Assembly (NCBI GenBank): GCA_965368765.1
Contig: CBDUOF010000192.1
Span: 1-9,976, forward strand
Length of the DNA: 9,976 nucleotides
Direction: 5' to 3'
Origin: Leptofilum sp965368765
GTDB taxonomy: Bacteria; Chloroflexota; Anaerolineae; Promineifilales; Promineifilaceae
Below, piece by piece: positions 1 through 5,851 of this stretch. The number at the start of each line of letters is the position of its first letter. The first letter of the stretch is position 1. Under the pieces are notes generated by a model. It searched no databases. It saw nothing but the letters and a program-made list of their open reading frames with translations, and was not told the origin of the DNA. A program made the translations under genes and the position numbers.

Positions 1-29
1 TTAGCTTTTGGGCACTTTTTCAAACACTG

Positions 30-58
30 AAAAACCCTATTTGAGAATAGCGTAAGGG
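30..58 (-). terminator. possible weak terminator after the ACT gene
   Basis: Just downstream of the stop of the ACT-domain gene, the minus strand can pair CTATT with AATAG around a four-base loop. The 3' arm runs into GG and then five T residues. The stem is short, so this is a weak intrinsic-terminator candidate. Nothing else is recognisable in bases 1-63. Confidence 0.3.
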
Positions 59-63
59 AGATT

Positions 64-459
64 TCACAAGATTTCGCTCAGGGCAACCAACGCATCTTCG
101 GCGCGGTGGGCCTGAACAAAAATATGGTCGTGGTAGAAGGCGGCGATGACGTTGGCGCTGATGTTCTGTTCGGTGAGCTGTGTGGCAACGGCCGCTGTTA
201 ATCCCACCGCTTCTAAACTGGAATGCACCGTCAGGGTGATGCACTTAAGCACGGAATCATAGGCAATGTAGTGCTGATCGGCCCTGGCTTTGGGGATGAC
301 GAGAGTGAGCCCTTCGGCTTCCATGAACGAAGCAATTGGTTGTAGTTCGGGGTAGTCACCGTAACGGCCGTTTTCGACAGTACAAAAAACATATTCTTCA
401 TCATGTAGGTGCGGGGCCATCGTGGCGAGCAGCTTGCTTAAATCAGTTTCACCTGTCAT
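64..459 (-). CDS. ACT domain-containing protein (COG3602 type)
   Basis: A 131-residue protein that matches, from memory, the small ACT-domain family COG3602 (ACT_3/ACT_7 type). Visible hallmarks are the N-terminal 'TDLSKLL', 'EYVFCTV' near residue 22, 'EGLTLV' near 49, 'ITLTVHSSLEAVG' at 74-86 and 'YHDHIFV' at 109-115. ACT folds usually bind amino acids, but no ligand is known to me for this family. The frame stays open upstream to about 576. The ATG at 459 is chosen because AGGAGA lies just upstream and homologues begin with this TDL-x-KLL segment. The start overlaps the end of the nucleotidyltransferase gene by 11 bases, so translational coupling is likely. One copy of the window-wide octamer ACGGCCGT is read here as Asn-Gly-Arg. 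Confidence 0.85.
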   Translation of the reverse strand: MTGETDLSKLLATMAPHLHDEEYVFCTVENGRYGDYPELQPIASFMEAEGLTLVIPKARADQHYIAYDSVLKCITLTVHSSLEAVGLTAAVATQLTEQNISANVIAAFYHDHIFVQAHRAEDALVALSEIL

Positions 460-937
460 CTGACATCTCCTGGTTTTTAAGCCATTGTTGCAGCATGACG
501 GCCGTTTCCATCCGCCCCATTTTCTCATATGCCTCACGCTCGTATGCCAGCGACAGGACGGGCATAGCCAAGCCATCGATTTTCACATATTCACGATGTT
601 GGGCTAAATCAGGTGGGCGTTCCCAACGGCCGTTTACCCGCTTCTCTACATCCCCCCTAATTTCAACCCTGATGCCGTCCAGCAGCAACTGTCCAAAATG
701 GGAGCGAATCTGGCCAGTGCTGGAGAAAGCTACTGACTTGACTACAAAATCAGCCAACAATTTCTCTAAAGCATACGCTCCGGCAGCGTCAGTTTGTAAA
801 TCAATATCGTTGGGAGTTAAGGGCAGCCCGCGTAGGGCAAATGCGGTGCTGCCGGTGATAGTCCAAAGAACATTTTGCCCGTCCAGCAAAGCTTGTAGCT
901 TTTGCAAAGCGGACAAAAACGAGGCAGGTAAAGGCAT
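449..937 (-). CDS. small nucleotidyltransferase-fold protein
   Basis: A 162-residue protein with the signature of the DNA polymerase beta-type nucleotidyltransferase fold. Gly-Ser is at 29-30 ('TGSTAFALRG'), followed 14 residues later by Asp-Ile-Asp at 44-46, and a candidate third acid is at Glu92 ('VEIRGD'). This resembles stand-alone nucleotidyltransferases, including the AbiEii-like group, but the protein is shorter than a typical AbiEii toxin and no antitoxin gene is evident. The substrate is unknown. The start lies two bases past the phosphatase stop and the end overlaps the ACT gene by 11 bases, so the three genes almost certainly share a transcript. It carries two copies of ACGGCCGT, read as Thr-Ala-Val and Asn-Gly-Arg. 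The fold assignment is fairly safe; a biological role is not. Confidence 0.75.
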   Translation of the reverse strand: MPLPASFLSALQKLQALLDGQNVLWTITGSTAFALRGLPLTPNDIDLQTDAAGAYALEKLLADFVVKSVAFSSTGQIRSHFGQLLLDGIRVEIRGDVEKRVNGRWERPPDLAQHREYVKIDGLAMPVLSLAYEREAYEKMGRMETAVMLQQWLKNQEMSDDR

Positions 938-939
938 AG

Positions 940-1602
940 CTACTCGTCTACCAACCCCAGCTCCTCGGGGATGTGAGAAGTGTCGAAGGGGCTGAAGAGA
1001 ATACGGCCATCTGGCTCAAAGCGTGTCTTCAAAATGCTGGCGTTGGGCATGGGGATGCTGCGAGAAAAGTTGAGATACCGCTCCATCGTGGCCGGCGTGG
1101 CTTCGCGGTAGCCGGTTAAGGTCATCCATAAAAAAGCGCGGAGGAACAAGCCGTGGCTAAACAGGGCGATAAACGACTCCGATGTTTGCCACAAGTTGTC
1201 CTCCATCGCACGCACGCGCTTTAGCATTTCGGTAAACGACTCTGCTTCACCCCCTTCCTTTTCAAGCGGATCCATCCGCTCCCAATAGGCGCGGGCATCG
1301 GGCCAGCGATCGTTGCCGGTGGTGCCATTGTACTTTTCCGGGTGCAAATAGCTAAACTCTTCGATGGGCCATTCTGCAACGGGGACTGGGTCAAAGCGAT
1401 TGATGGTAGGAACGGCCGTTTGCCGGGCACGAATGTACGGAGAAACTACAATCAAATCCGGCTTTTTCGTAAAGGCCTGCACAACATAGCCGGCTTCGCG
1501 ATGCCCCTTCCCTGTCAGTTCAGAGGCTGCCGGATGCGTCGTTGGCAAATTTGCGTTGGATACACTTTCACCGTGTCGGATGAACCAGACTTCTTTGGTC
1601 AT
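940..1602 (-). CDS. histidine phosphatase family protein
   Basis: A 220-residue member of the phosphoglycerate mutase-like histidine phosphatases. The phosphoacceptor motif 'FIRHGES' places His10 at the active site. 'SPYIRARQTA' (54-63) supplies the conserved arginines, and 'ALFSHGLFLRAF' (146-157) carries the second catalytic histidine, His150. These are cytoplasmic phosphomonoesterases or mutases; the substrate cannot be read from sequence. The ATG at 1602 is preferred because AGGA lies seven bases upstream and the family begins with a short strand before RHG. An upstream in-frame ATG at 1632 has no ribosome site and lies inside a palindromic repeat. It is probably first in an operon with the nucleotidyltransferase (2-base gap) and the ACT gene. 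Confidence 0.88.
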   Translation of the reverse strand: MTKEVWFIRHGESVSNANLPTTHPAASELTGKGHREAGYVVQAFTKKPDLIVVSPYIRARQTAVPTINRFDPVPVAEWPIEEFSYLHPEKYNGTTGNDRWPDARAYWERMDPLEKEGGEAESFTEMLKRVRAMEDNLWQTSESFIALFSHGLFLRAFLWMTLTGYREATPATMERYLNFSRSIPMPNASILKTRFEPDGRILFSPFDTSHIPEELGLVDE

Positions 1603-1627
1603 AAAAATTCCTGCTCGGACGGGATTT

Positions 1628-1669
1628 GTCATTGCGTAATTGAGGTAATTTGCCTAATTACGCAATGAC
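1628..1669. repeat. intergenic palindrome of the TTACGCAATTA family
   Basis: Two perfect 14-base inverted arms (1628-1641 and 1656-1669) contain the core TTACGCAAT. The 14 bases between them can continue the stem (AGGTAA against TTGCCT, with one G-T pair), giving a near-continuous hairpin. It fills the gap between the lipoprotein stop and the phosphatase start. Related palindromes occur at 3696-3743, 5005-5038 and 8727-8773. Confidence 0.7.
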
Positions 1670-1676
1670 TACCAAA

Positions 1677-2291
1677 TTATGGATTGACGTACGATTCTAC
1701 CAGATTTACCAGCTCGTCATCAGGACGGCCGTATCGCTCCTCCACCAAATCTTCGCCAGCGCCAGTCGAAAACATCACAAACGAAGGACATTCATCCTGA
1801 TACGTTTCAATTGTTTCCAACCCAACAACCTCGCCCGTTTTCGGTGAATAGATCGTCAATTCATACGTCGCATCGTAAATTTCTACTGTGCCCTCTTTGC
1901 TGGAATCATCCAATTCATACCCTTCACACGTATCTACCAGCGTTGTTGCTGTACGGGCCAAACAACCAACCAGCTCCACGGTACTGTAGTCGCCATCAAT
2001 GGCCACCGTCCACGACTCCGGCAAATCAGTTTGCGATGGAAACATCAAATCATAAACATCGCTGTTAACCGTATTTTGTTGAAAAAGCACGATAGGGTGT
2101 AAGTCACTGCTGCTGGCATCATATTCAGCCGCCACATCAATCACAGTGCCATTGCACATTTCTGCCAGGTGAAAGCTTTTCAGTTCAGCCGGGTCGCTGG
2201 GCGGTTCAATGCCGCTGCTGCCGCCTTCCTCACAAGCCGCTACGCCAAACAAAAGAGACAAGAAGAACAAAATTAACAGGGGTTTTTTCAA
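1677..2291 (-). CDS. predicted lipoprotein of unknown function
   Basis: A 204-residue secreted lipoprotein. The chosen start is TTG at 2291, six bases after a perfect GGAGG. It gives a textbook signal peptide: 'MKKP', a hydrophobic run, then the lipobox Val-Ala-Ala-Cys with lipidated Cys20. An ATG further up (2354) would place the lipobox unusually deep and lacks a ribosome site. The mature part opens with a Gly/Ser/Glu/Pro linker ('EEGGSSGIEPPSDP'), continues as an acidic domain and has four further cysteines that could form two disulfides outside the membrane. I recognise no family. A candidate promoter lies at 2326-2354 and a palindrome follows the stop, so it may be transcribed alone. Confidence 0.75.
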   Translation of the reverse strand: MKKPLLILFFLSLLFGVAACEEGGSSGIEPPSDPAELKSFHLAEMCNGTVIDVAAEYDASSSDLHPIVLFQQNTVNSDVYDLMFPSQTDLPESWTVAIDGDYSTVELVGCLARTATTLVDTCEGYELDDSSKEGTVEIYDATYELTIYSPKTGEVVGLETIETYQDECPSFVMFSTGAGEDLVEERYGRPDDELVNLVESYVNP

Positions 2292-2325
2292 AATAAGCCT
2301 CCAAAAATGATTAGTAACAGGCATC

Positions 2326-2354
2326 ACAATAATGGCTGCTGCCAAAAGTTGCAA
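2326..2354 (-). promoter_or_regulatory. candidate sigma-70 promoter for the lipoprotein gene
   Basis: On the minus strand TTGCAA (2354-2349) and TATTGT (2331-2326) are separated by exactly 17 bases. Each box matches four of six consensus positions. It sits 34 bases upstream of the proposed TTG start. Confidence 0.4.
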
Positions 2355-2398
2355 TAGTCGATTGTCCTAAAACAGGAGAGGCTAAGAGGAAAAGCCGC

Positions 2399-2451
2399 AG
2401 AGAAATCTGAGAAAAAAGGACGGGTGGGTCACTTAACTCTCAGCTTTCTCT
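2399..2451 (-). terminator. hairpin downstream of moeZ
   Basis: Arms 2399-2411 and 2439-2451 pair at 12 of 13 positions around a 27-base loop, starting 12 bases past the moeZ stop. On the minus strand there is a run of six T, but it lies inside the loop rather than after the stem. The hairpin is real, but its role as transcript end is uncertain. Confidence 0.35.
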
Positions 2452-2462
2452 GGGGCTGCGAT

Positions 2463-3677
2463 TTAGTAAGTCGGCAGATTTGGCTCCACTTCTTTGGCCC
2501 AGCGATTGATGCCACCGTCCAAATTCCACAGCTTTTTGAAGCCGTGGGCCTGCAGTTCGCGCACGATGTCGGCGCTGCGCGCCCCAGAGCGGCACTGCAC
2601 CACAATTTCCTGCGCCGTATCCAGCTCATTCAGCCGGTTTACCACCTGCCCTTTGGGAATGAGATGCGCGCCTAAATGGCTCAGGTTAGAGATATCCCAC
2701 TCGTGTGGTTCACGGACATCTAAAATGTACAGATTGTCGCCTGCATCCAGCCGCGCCTTCAGGGTTGCCGGGGACAGCTGTGGCACTGAATCGCCATTGC
2801 TGATTTCAACAGCCGAATAATGACTGTGGTCATGGGCAGGCATGCCGCAAAACTGCTCATAATCGATCAGTTCGGTAACGGTCGGATGTTCGCTGCAGAT
2901 GGGGCAGTCAGGGTTTTTGCGTAGATTTACCTGGTCAAACTCCATATTCAGGGCATCATACAGCAGCAAACGGCCGATTAACGGCTCCCCTTCACCCAAA
3001 ATCAATTTCACCGCTTCGGTCGCCTGGATAGCGCCAATGGTGCCGGGCAAAATCCCCAAGACACCACCTTCCGCACAGCTAGGCACCAGCCCCGGCGGTG
3101 GGGGCTCCGGGAAGAGGCAGCGGTAGCATGGCCCCTCCTTCGCATAAAATACTGAGGCTTGCCCCTCAAAGCGGAAAATGCTGCCGTAGACGTTGGGCTT
3201 GCCCAGCAGCACGCAAGCGTCATTGGTCAGGTAGCGGGTGGGGAAGTTGTCTGTGCCGTCGATAATGATGTCGTATGGCTCGAACAGTTCCAGCGCGTTT
3301 TCGGAGGTTAGCGGCACTTCGTAAGTGTCTACCTGAACGTGTGGATTAATGTCCAGAATGCGGTCTCTGGCGCTGTGCAGCTTGGGTCGTCCCACATCTT
3401 TGGTGCCGTGGATAATTTGGCGCTGCAGGTTTGTATAATCGACCACGTCGTAATCGACCATCCCGATGCGACCAACGCCAGCGGCGGCCAAATACATGGC
3501 CAGTGGGGAACCAAGCCCCCCCGCGCCAATTAGTAAGACGCTGGCGGCTTTGAGCTTCTTCTGTCCTTCCATGCCCACTTCTGGCATGATCAGGTGGCGG
3601 CTGTACCGCTCAACTTCTTCATGCGACAGGCTAATGTCGGCCACTGCTGCCGGGTTTATTAAGGTTTTGCTGCTCAT
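2463..3677 (-). CDS. moeZ: adenylyltransferase/sulfurtransferase MoeZ (ThiF/MoeB domain plus rhodanese)
   Basis: A 404-residue two-domain E1-like enzyme, normal length for MoeZ/MOCS3-type proteins. Residues 1-265 form the ThiF/MoeB domain: nucleotide loop 'GAGGLGSP' (51-58), the 'RQIIHG' segment (86-91), zinc cysteines 184/187 and 258/261, and the conserved cysteine at 201 ('PSCAEGG'). Residues from about 300 form a rhodanese domain with active-site Cys362 in 'CRSGARS'. The enzyme adenylates the C-terminal glycine of a MoaD/ThiS-like carrier and replaces AMP with sulfur. In Mycobacterium tuberculosis MoeZ serves CysO, and the cysO gene upstream here indicates the same partner. Serving a molybdopterin MoaD encoded elsewhere is also possible. 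The start has GGAGA about six bases upstream. It is the last gene of the riboswitch-controlled run. Confidence 0.93.
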   Translation of the reverse strand: MSSKTLINPAAVADISLSHEEVERYSRHLIMPEVGMEGQKKLKAASVLLIGAGGLGSPLAMYLAAAGVGRIGMVDYDVVDYTNLQRQIIHGTKDVGRPKLHSARDRILDINPHVQVDTYEVPLTSENALELFEPYDIIIDGTDNFPTRYLTNDACVLLGKPNVYGSIFRFEGQASVFYAKEGPCYRCLFPEPPPPGLVPSCAEGGVLGILPGTIGAIQATEAVKLILGEGEPLIGRLLLYDALNMEFDQVNLRKNPDCPICSEHPTVTELIDYEQFCGMPAHDHSHYSAVEISNGDSVPQLSPATLKARLDAGDNLYILDVREPHEWDISNLSHLGAHLIPKGQVVNRLNELDTAQEIVVQCRSGARSADIVRELQAHGFKKLWNLDGGINRWAKEVEPNLPTY

Positions 3678-3695
3678 AAAATCTCCGTTTATTAA

Positions 3696-3743
3696 TTACT
3701 CAATTACGCAGTTGACCAATTACGGACGTTTGTCATTGAGTAA
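3696..3743. repeat. intergenic palindrome between thioredoxin and moeZ genes
   Basis: Nine-base perfect inverted arms TTACTCAAT (3696-3704) and ATTGAGTAA (3735-3743). The AATTACGCA core shared with 1628-1669 lies between and overlapping them at 3703-3711. It occupies the spacer immediately after the thioredoxin stop, inside the presumed operon. Confidence 0.55.
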
Positions 3744-3745
3744 GT

Positions 3746-4129
3746 TTAGGCCAGATTGGCAATCTGCTCCATCAGCTTCTCGGTATGGGTCAGGCCGTAA
3801 TTGATCTCTCGCACGTCGCCCTGCCTGTCGATGAGGATGGTGGTGGGCAGGGTGAAAACGCCGTATTTTACGGCCGTTTCCGGGTCCATGTCGGCATCTA
3901 TTTTTTCTACCACGACGCCATCCCGTCGCTGGTTCAACATCTGCTCCAGATAACGCGCCTGGCTTGGGCAAGCGGCGCAGCTGTCGCTGGCAAAGTACAG
4001 GACGGTGGGCGTGTGGGCAACGGCCGTTTCCAAATCTCCCAACACCCGTACATGCCGCCGCTTAAACGTGGCATAGGCGCCCGTACCAATAAATATAAGT
4101 AAGGTCGTGATGATGAGTCGTTCAATCAT
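3746..4129 (-). CDS. membrane-anchored thioredoxin-like protein
   Basis: A 127-residue thioredoxin fold with an N-terminal membrane segment (about 3-20) and a redox-active CAAC motif (51-54) in 'DSCAACPSQ'. The cis-proline loop 'TLPTT' (93-97) and an 'LIDRQG' strand follow. Positive residues after the helix ('FKRRHVR') suggest an N-out/C-in anchor, leaving the domain cytoplasmic; this is inferred from the positive-inside rule. It lies between the DUF4395 gene (38-base gap) and moeZ. A thiol-disulfide protein in a sulfur-carrier operon could reduce MoeZ or CysM persulfides or feed sulfur, but no sequence feature proves this. The ribosome site is weak ('CGGAAA'). Two ACGGCCGT copies are read as Thr-Ala-Val. 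Confidence 0.85.
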   Translation of the reverse strand: MIERLIITTLLIFIGTGAYATFKRRHVRVLGDLETAVAHTPTVLYFASDSCAACPSQARYLEQMLNQRRDGVVVEKIDADMDPETAVKYGVFTLPTTILIDRQGDVREINYGLTHTEKLMEQIANLA

Positions 4130-4167
4130 AGTTTTCCGTCGTTGGTGGTCGGTAATGGCTAAACCAA

Positions 4168-4623
4168 TTATCGGATCGGGCTGATGCGGAAGCCAGGCAA
4201 CCCCAGCCTGTTGAGCTGGTAATAGATAAAACAGCCAGCGCAGAAGCCCAGGAACAAGTTTAGCGCGGCCAAGGCAATAACAAGCCAGACCAGCCCCCAG
4301 CCCAGCACGGGCAGGCCCGCTGCCAATGCCAGCACGGCCAGCCCCACAACCACACCCCCGAAGCCCTGGGCAAAACGATGTGGTTCCGGGTTATCCACCA
4401 TAGCGTCTGGCTTCACCAGCCCTGCGGGGCGCAGGATGTGCTGATAAATCTGTTTGAAGAGGGCGAAGGCGGGAACGGCCGTTCCCACCAGCATCACAAT
4501 CGCGACAAACGCCGCCAGCCAAAGGTTATTCAGCACAAATGCCAGAATGCTCAAGCCAATGATAAAGGCCTGATTTACCCGCAGCGCCGATTGATCCACA
4601 CGTCGTATCGGTATTCCACTCAT
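4168..4623 (-). CDS. DUF4395 family membrane protein
   Basis: A 151-residue membrane protein recognised as DUF4395 by its start ('RVDQSALRVNQAF'), the 'VDNPEPHRFAQ' segment (76-86) and 'GFCAGCFIYYQL' near the C-terminus. Four hydrophobic segments are visible (about 20-32, 35-55, 88-104, 108-136). Cys128 and Cys131 form a CxxC at the end of the last one. The family has no established function that I know of, but is often seen beside thioredoxin or rhodanese genes. Here it sits between cysO and a membrane thioredoxin, so a sulfur or thiol-redox role at the membrane is plausible inference. GGAGAG lies about eight bases before the ATG. It contains the longest octamer-centred palindrome, 16 bases at 4471-4486. 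Confidence 0.85.
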   Translation of the reverse strand: MSGIPIRRVDQSALRVNQAFIIGLSILAFVLNNLWLAAFVAIVMLVGTAVPAFALFKQIYQHILRPAGLVKPDAMVDNPEPHRFAQGFGGVVVGLAVLALAAGLPVLGWGLVWLVIALAALNLFLGFCAGCFIYYQLNRLGLPGFRISPIR

Positions 4624-4689
4624 TTCTTTCTCTCCATTTCCGTTTCACGAGGACAGCTTGACGATTTTTTGCGGCTCGCTCACAACTCG

Positions 4690-4980
4690 TTAAGCCAAAA
4701 TCGTGAACGATTTCCCTCCAGCAATCGAGGGAATAATCATCAAGGTATCATTTTCGGCAACGGCCGTCTCTGGGCCATCCAGATAGCGCACATCTTCCTG
4801 ATTCAAATAAATATTGACAAAGCTACGTAGCGTGCCCTCTTCAAACAGATGCTGGCGCAGGTCAGGAAACCGCTGCGTCAGATCATTAAGGGCGCTATTG
4901 ACATCGCTGCCGTTTACTGCCACCGTAGCGTTGTTGCCGGAATACGGCCGTAGCGGGGTGGGAATTCGAATCGTTGGCAT
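4690..4980 (-). CDS. cysO: CysO-like sulfur-carrier protein (MoaD/ThiS fold) with C-terminal tail
   Basis: A 96-residue ubiquitin-like carrier. 'TPLRPYSG' (8-15), 'FVNIYLNQEDVRYLDG' (54-69) and 'DTLMIIPSIAGG' (78-89) closely follow M. tuberculosis CysO. The family uses the terminal Gly-Gly carboxylate as a thiocarboxylate sulfur donor. The oddity is that the frame does not stop at Gly89: seven more residues (KSFTILA) follow. The carrier must therefore be trimmed before MoeZ can activate it, and the neighbouring JAMM peptidase is the obvious candidate. The ATG at 4980 gives the correct family start; a longer frame to 5025 runs into an intergenic palindrome. mec lies upstream with a 63-base gap and DUF4395 66 bases downstream. 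One ACGGCCGT encodes Thr-Ala-Val (72-74). Confidence 0.92.
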   Translation of the reverse strand: MPTIRIPTPLRPYSGNNATVAVNGSDVNSALNDLTQRFPDLRQHLFEEGTLRSFVNIYLNQEDVRYLDGPETAVAENDTLMIIPSIAGGKSFTILA

Positions 4981-5004
4981 AATCTTCTTTTCTCCTTGTT
5001 GCTC

Positions 5005-5038
5005 TGTAATGACGTAAATGCTCACTTACGCAATTACA
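5005..5038. repeat. intergenic palindrome between mec and cysO
   Basis: Arms 5005-5017 and 5026-5038 pair at 11 of 13 positions around an eight-base loop. The right arm contains TTACGCAATTA, the core shared with the palindromes at 1628-1669 and 3696-3743. It lies six bases beyond the mec stop. Confidence 0.55.
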
Positions 5039-5043
5039 AAATG

Positions 5044-5475
5044 CTAATCAATTTCAACAATCTCTTCTTCAAAAAAGCCAGAGCGATCCGCCGCCAGCTG
5101 CCACGATTGGCTGTAGGTTGGTTCGCCCTGTAACACCTGAGTAATTAAATACGAATAGCCCGGCCAGCTGGCCCAGGCCAGATCGCGCGGCGAGGCAACC
5201 GGCACGTCGTCCGGGTGACTGTGAAAAATGCCAATCACGTCCAGACCAGCCTGCATTGCTTCCAGCTCGACCGTTTGCCAGGCATTCGGGTCGATGCTAA
5301 AGCGAATTGGTTTTTCTGCTTCATTGGGCCAGACATTTTCCAACGGCCGAATTTCCTGCACGGCATTTTTGCCCGCTTGCGCCAGCCCCAGCAGCAGCCC
5401 ACATCCTTCAAAAGGGTAAGAGGCCTGGCCATGGGCCTTAATCGCATCATGAATCGCTTTGCTCACTATCAACAT
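5044..5475 (-). CDS. mec: Mec-like JAMM/MPN+ metallopeptidase
   Basis: A 143-residue prokaryotic JAMM peptidase with the full zinc motif: Glu23 ('PFEGCGLLLG'), then His85-Ser-His87-Pro, Ser95 and Asp98, matching H-x-H-x7-S-x2-D. In M. tuberculosis the Mec enzyme hydrolyses the CysO-cysteine adduct to free cysteine and CysO. Related JAMM proteins also trim C-terminal extensions from ThiS-like carriers, which the tail on the adjacent cysO product would need. The ATG at 5475 is preferred to GTG at 5481, because AGGA would be only three bases from the GTG but nine from the ATG. It is the first gene after the SAM riboswitch, so it heads the SAM-controlled unit. Confidence 0.92.
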   Translation of the reverse strand: MLIVSKAIHDAIKAHGQASYPFEGCGLLLGLAQAGKNAVQEIRPLENVWPNEAEKPIRFSIDPNAWQTVELEAMQAGLDVIGIFHSHPDDVPVASPRDLAWASWPGYSYLITQVLQGEPTYSQSWQLAADRSGFFEEEIVEID

Positions 5476-5558
5476 CTGCACGCTTCCTGCTCAATACATT
5501 TTGCCGCAGACTTTGTTTGGCCTTAGTTTACCTAGCGCAAACGTTGTTATCTACGGCT

Positions 5559-5595
5559 AAAACAAAAACACCTCCCTGAAAGAGAAGGAAGGTGT
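5559..5595 (-). terminator. riboswitch expression-platform terminator
   Basis: On the minus strand ACACCT-x-CC (5595-5587) pairs with GG-x-AGGTGT (5576-5568) around a ten-base loop, followed by TTTTTGTTTT. It lies between the SAM-I aptamer and mec. The loop side (5576-5587) is complementary to 5612-5626, which includes the 3' strand of aptamer helix P1. An antiterminator can therefore form only when P1 is open. This predicts that SAM turns transcription off. Confidence 0.88.
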
Positions 5596-5611
5596 CTGGA
5601 TTCAGAACCAT

Positions 5612-5736
5612 CTTCTTATCTTTCAGGTACAGAAGCTCGTTCTGTACTTGACGGAATTAGCACCATTTCGCCAGCCAAGGCTGTCGCGGTTGCTGAGGTC
5701 TCATCGGGCCGTTCCCTAAACCTCTCTGGATAAGAT
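5612..5736 (-). ncRNA. SAM-I (S-box) riboswitch aptamer
   Basis: The minus strand shows the SAM-I core in order. P1 5' strand CTTATC is at 5734-5729, followed by CAGAGAGG, AGGGAACGGCCCGATGA, GCAACC (5693-5688) and GGTGCTAATTCC (5664-5653). A perfect eight-base P4 hairpin (5647-5640 with 5634-5627) follows, then the closing P1 strand GATAAG (5620-5615). These are the conserved S-box elements known to bind S-adenosylmethionine. With its own promoter upstream and a terminator downstream it should shut off mec, cysO, DUF4395, thioredoxin and moeZ when SAM is high. Together with the terminator and promoter it accounts for most of the 376-base gap between mec and cysM. Confidence 0.95.
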
Positions 5737-5792
5737 TGGCAAACTTATTTGGTTAAACTGATTTCAGGGAAATCAATCTTACAGCGGTCGCC

Positions 5793-5821
5793 ATCTTACC
5801 AAAGGTGGAAAGTGCCGTCAA
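5793..5821 (-). promoter_or_regulatory. sigma-70 promoter of the SAM-controlled operon
   Basis: TTGACG (5821-5816) and TAAGAT (5798-5793) are separated by 17 bases on the minus strand, five and four matches to consensus. It lies between the cysM stop and the riboswitch, so the carrier operon can be transcribed independently of cysM. A seven-base-pair hairpin with a three-base loop (5759-5775) lies between this promoter and the aptamer. Confidence 0.75.
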
Positions 5822-5851
5822 TGTGCAAGTTGCCCAAAAACGGCCGTTCCC

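Noticed and set aside
1..27. Possible short frame after the ACT gene starting with GTG on the minus strand and stopping at base 1
   Set aside because: Only eight codons, no ribosome site and no similarity that I can recognise.
460..576. Longer N-terminus for the ACT-domain protein
   Set aside because: The added residues are Cys/Trp/Arg-rich shadow sequence of the nucleotidyltransferase gene, and a good ribosome site precedes the ATG at 459.
336..995. Plus-strand open frame opposite the nucleotidyltransferase and ACT genes
   Set aside because: It lies antisense to two genes with recognisable motifs, has a low-complexity Arg/Ser/Cys-rich composition and no ribosome site.
3008..3223. Minus-strand frame within moeZ
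   Set aside because: It is a shifted frame of the moeZ coding sequence, whose domains are intact in the main frame; there is no sign of a frameshift.
5840..5851. Octamer followed by T residues just after the cysM stop as an intrinsic terminator
   Set aside because: The palindrome has no loop of its own, so a stable hairpin would be only a few pairs long, and the T-run is part of the octamer's flank.
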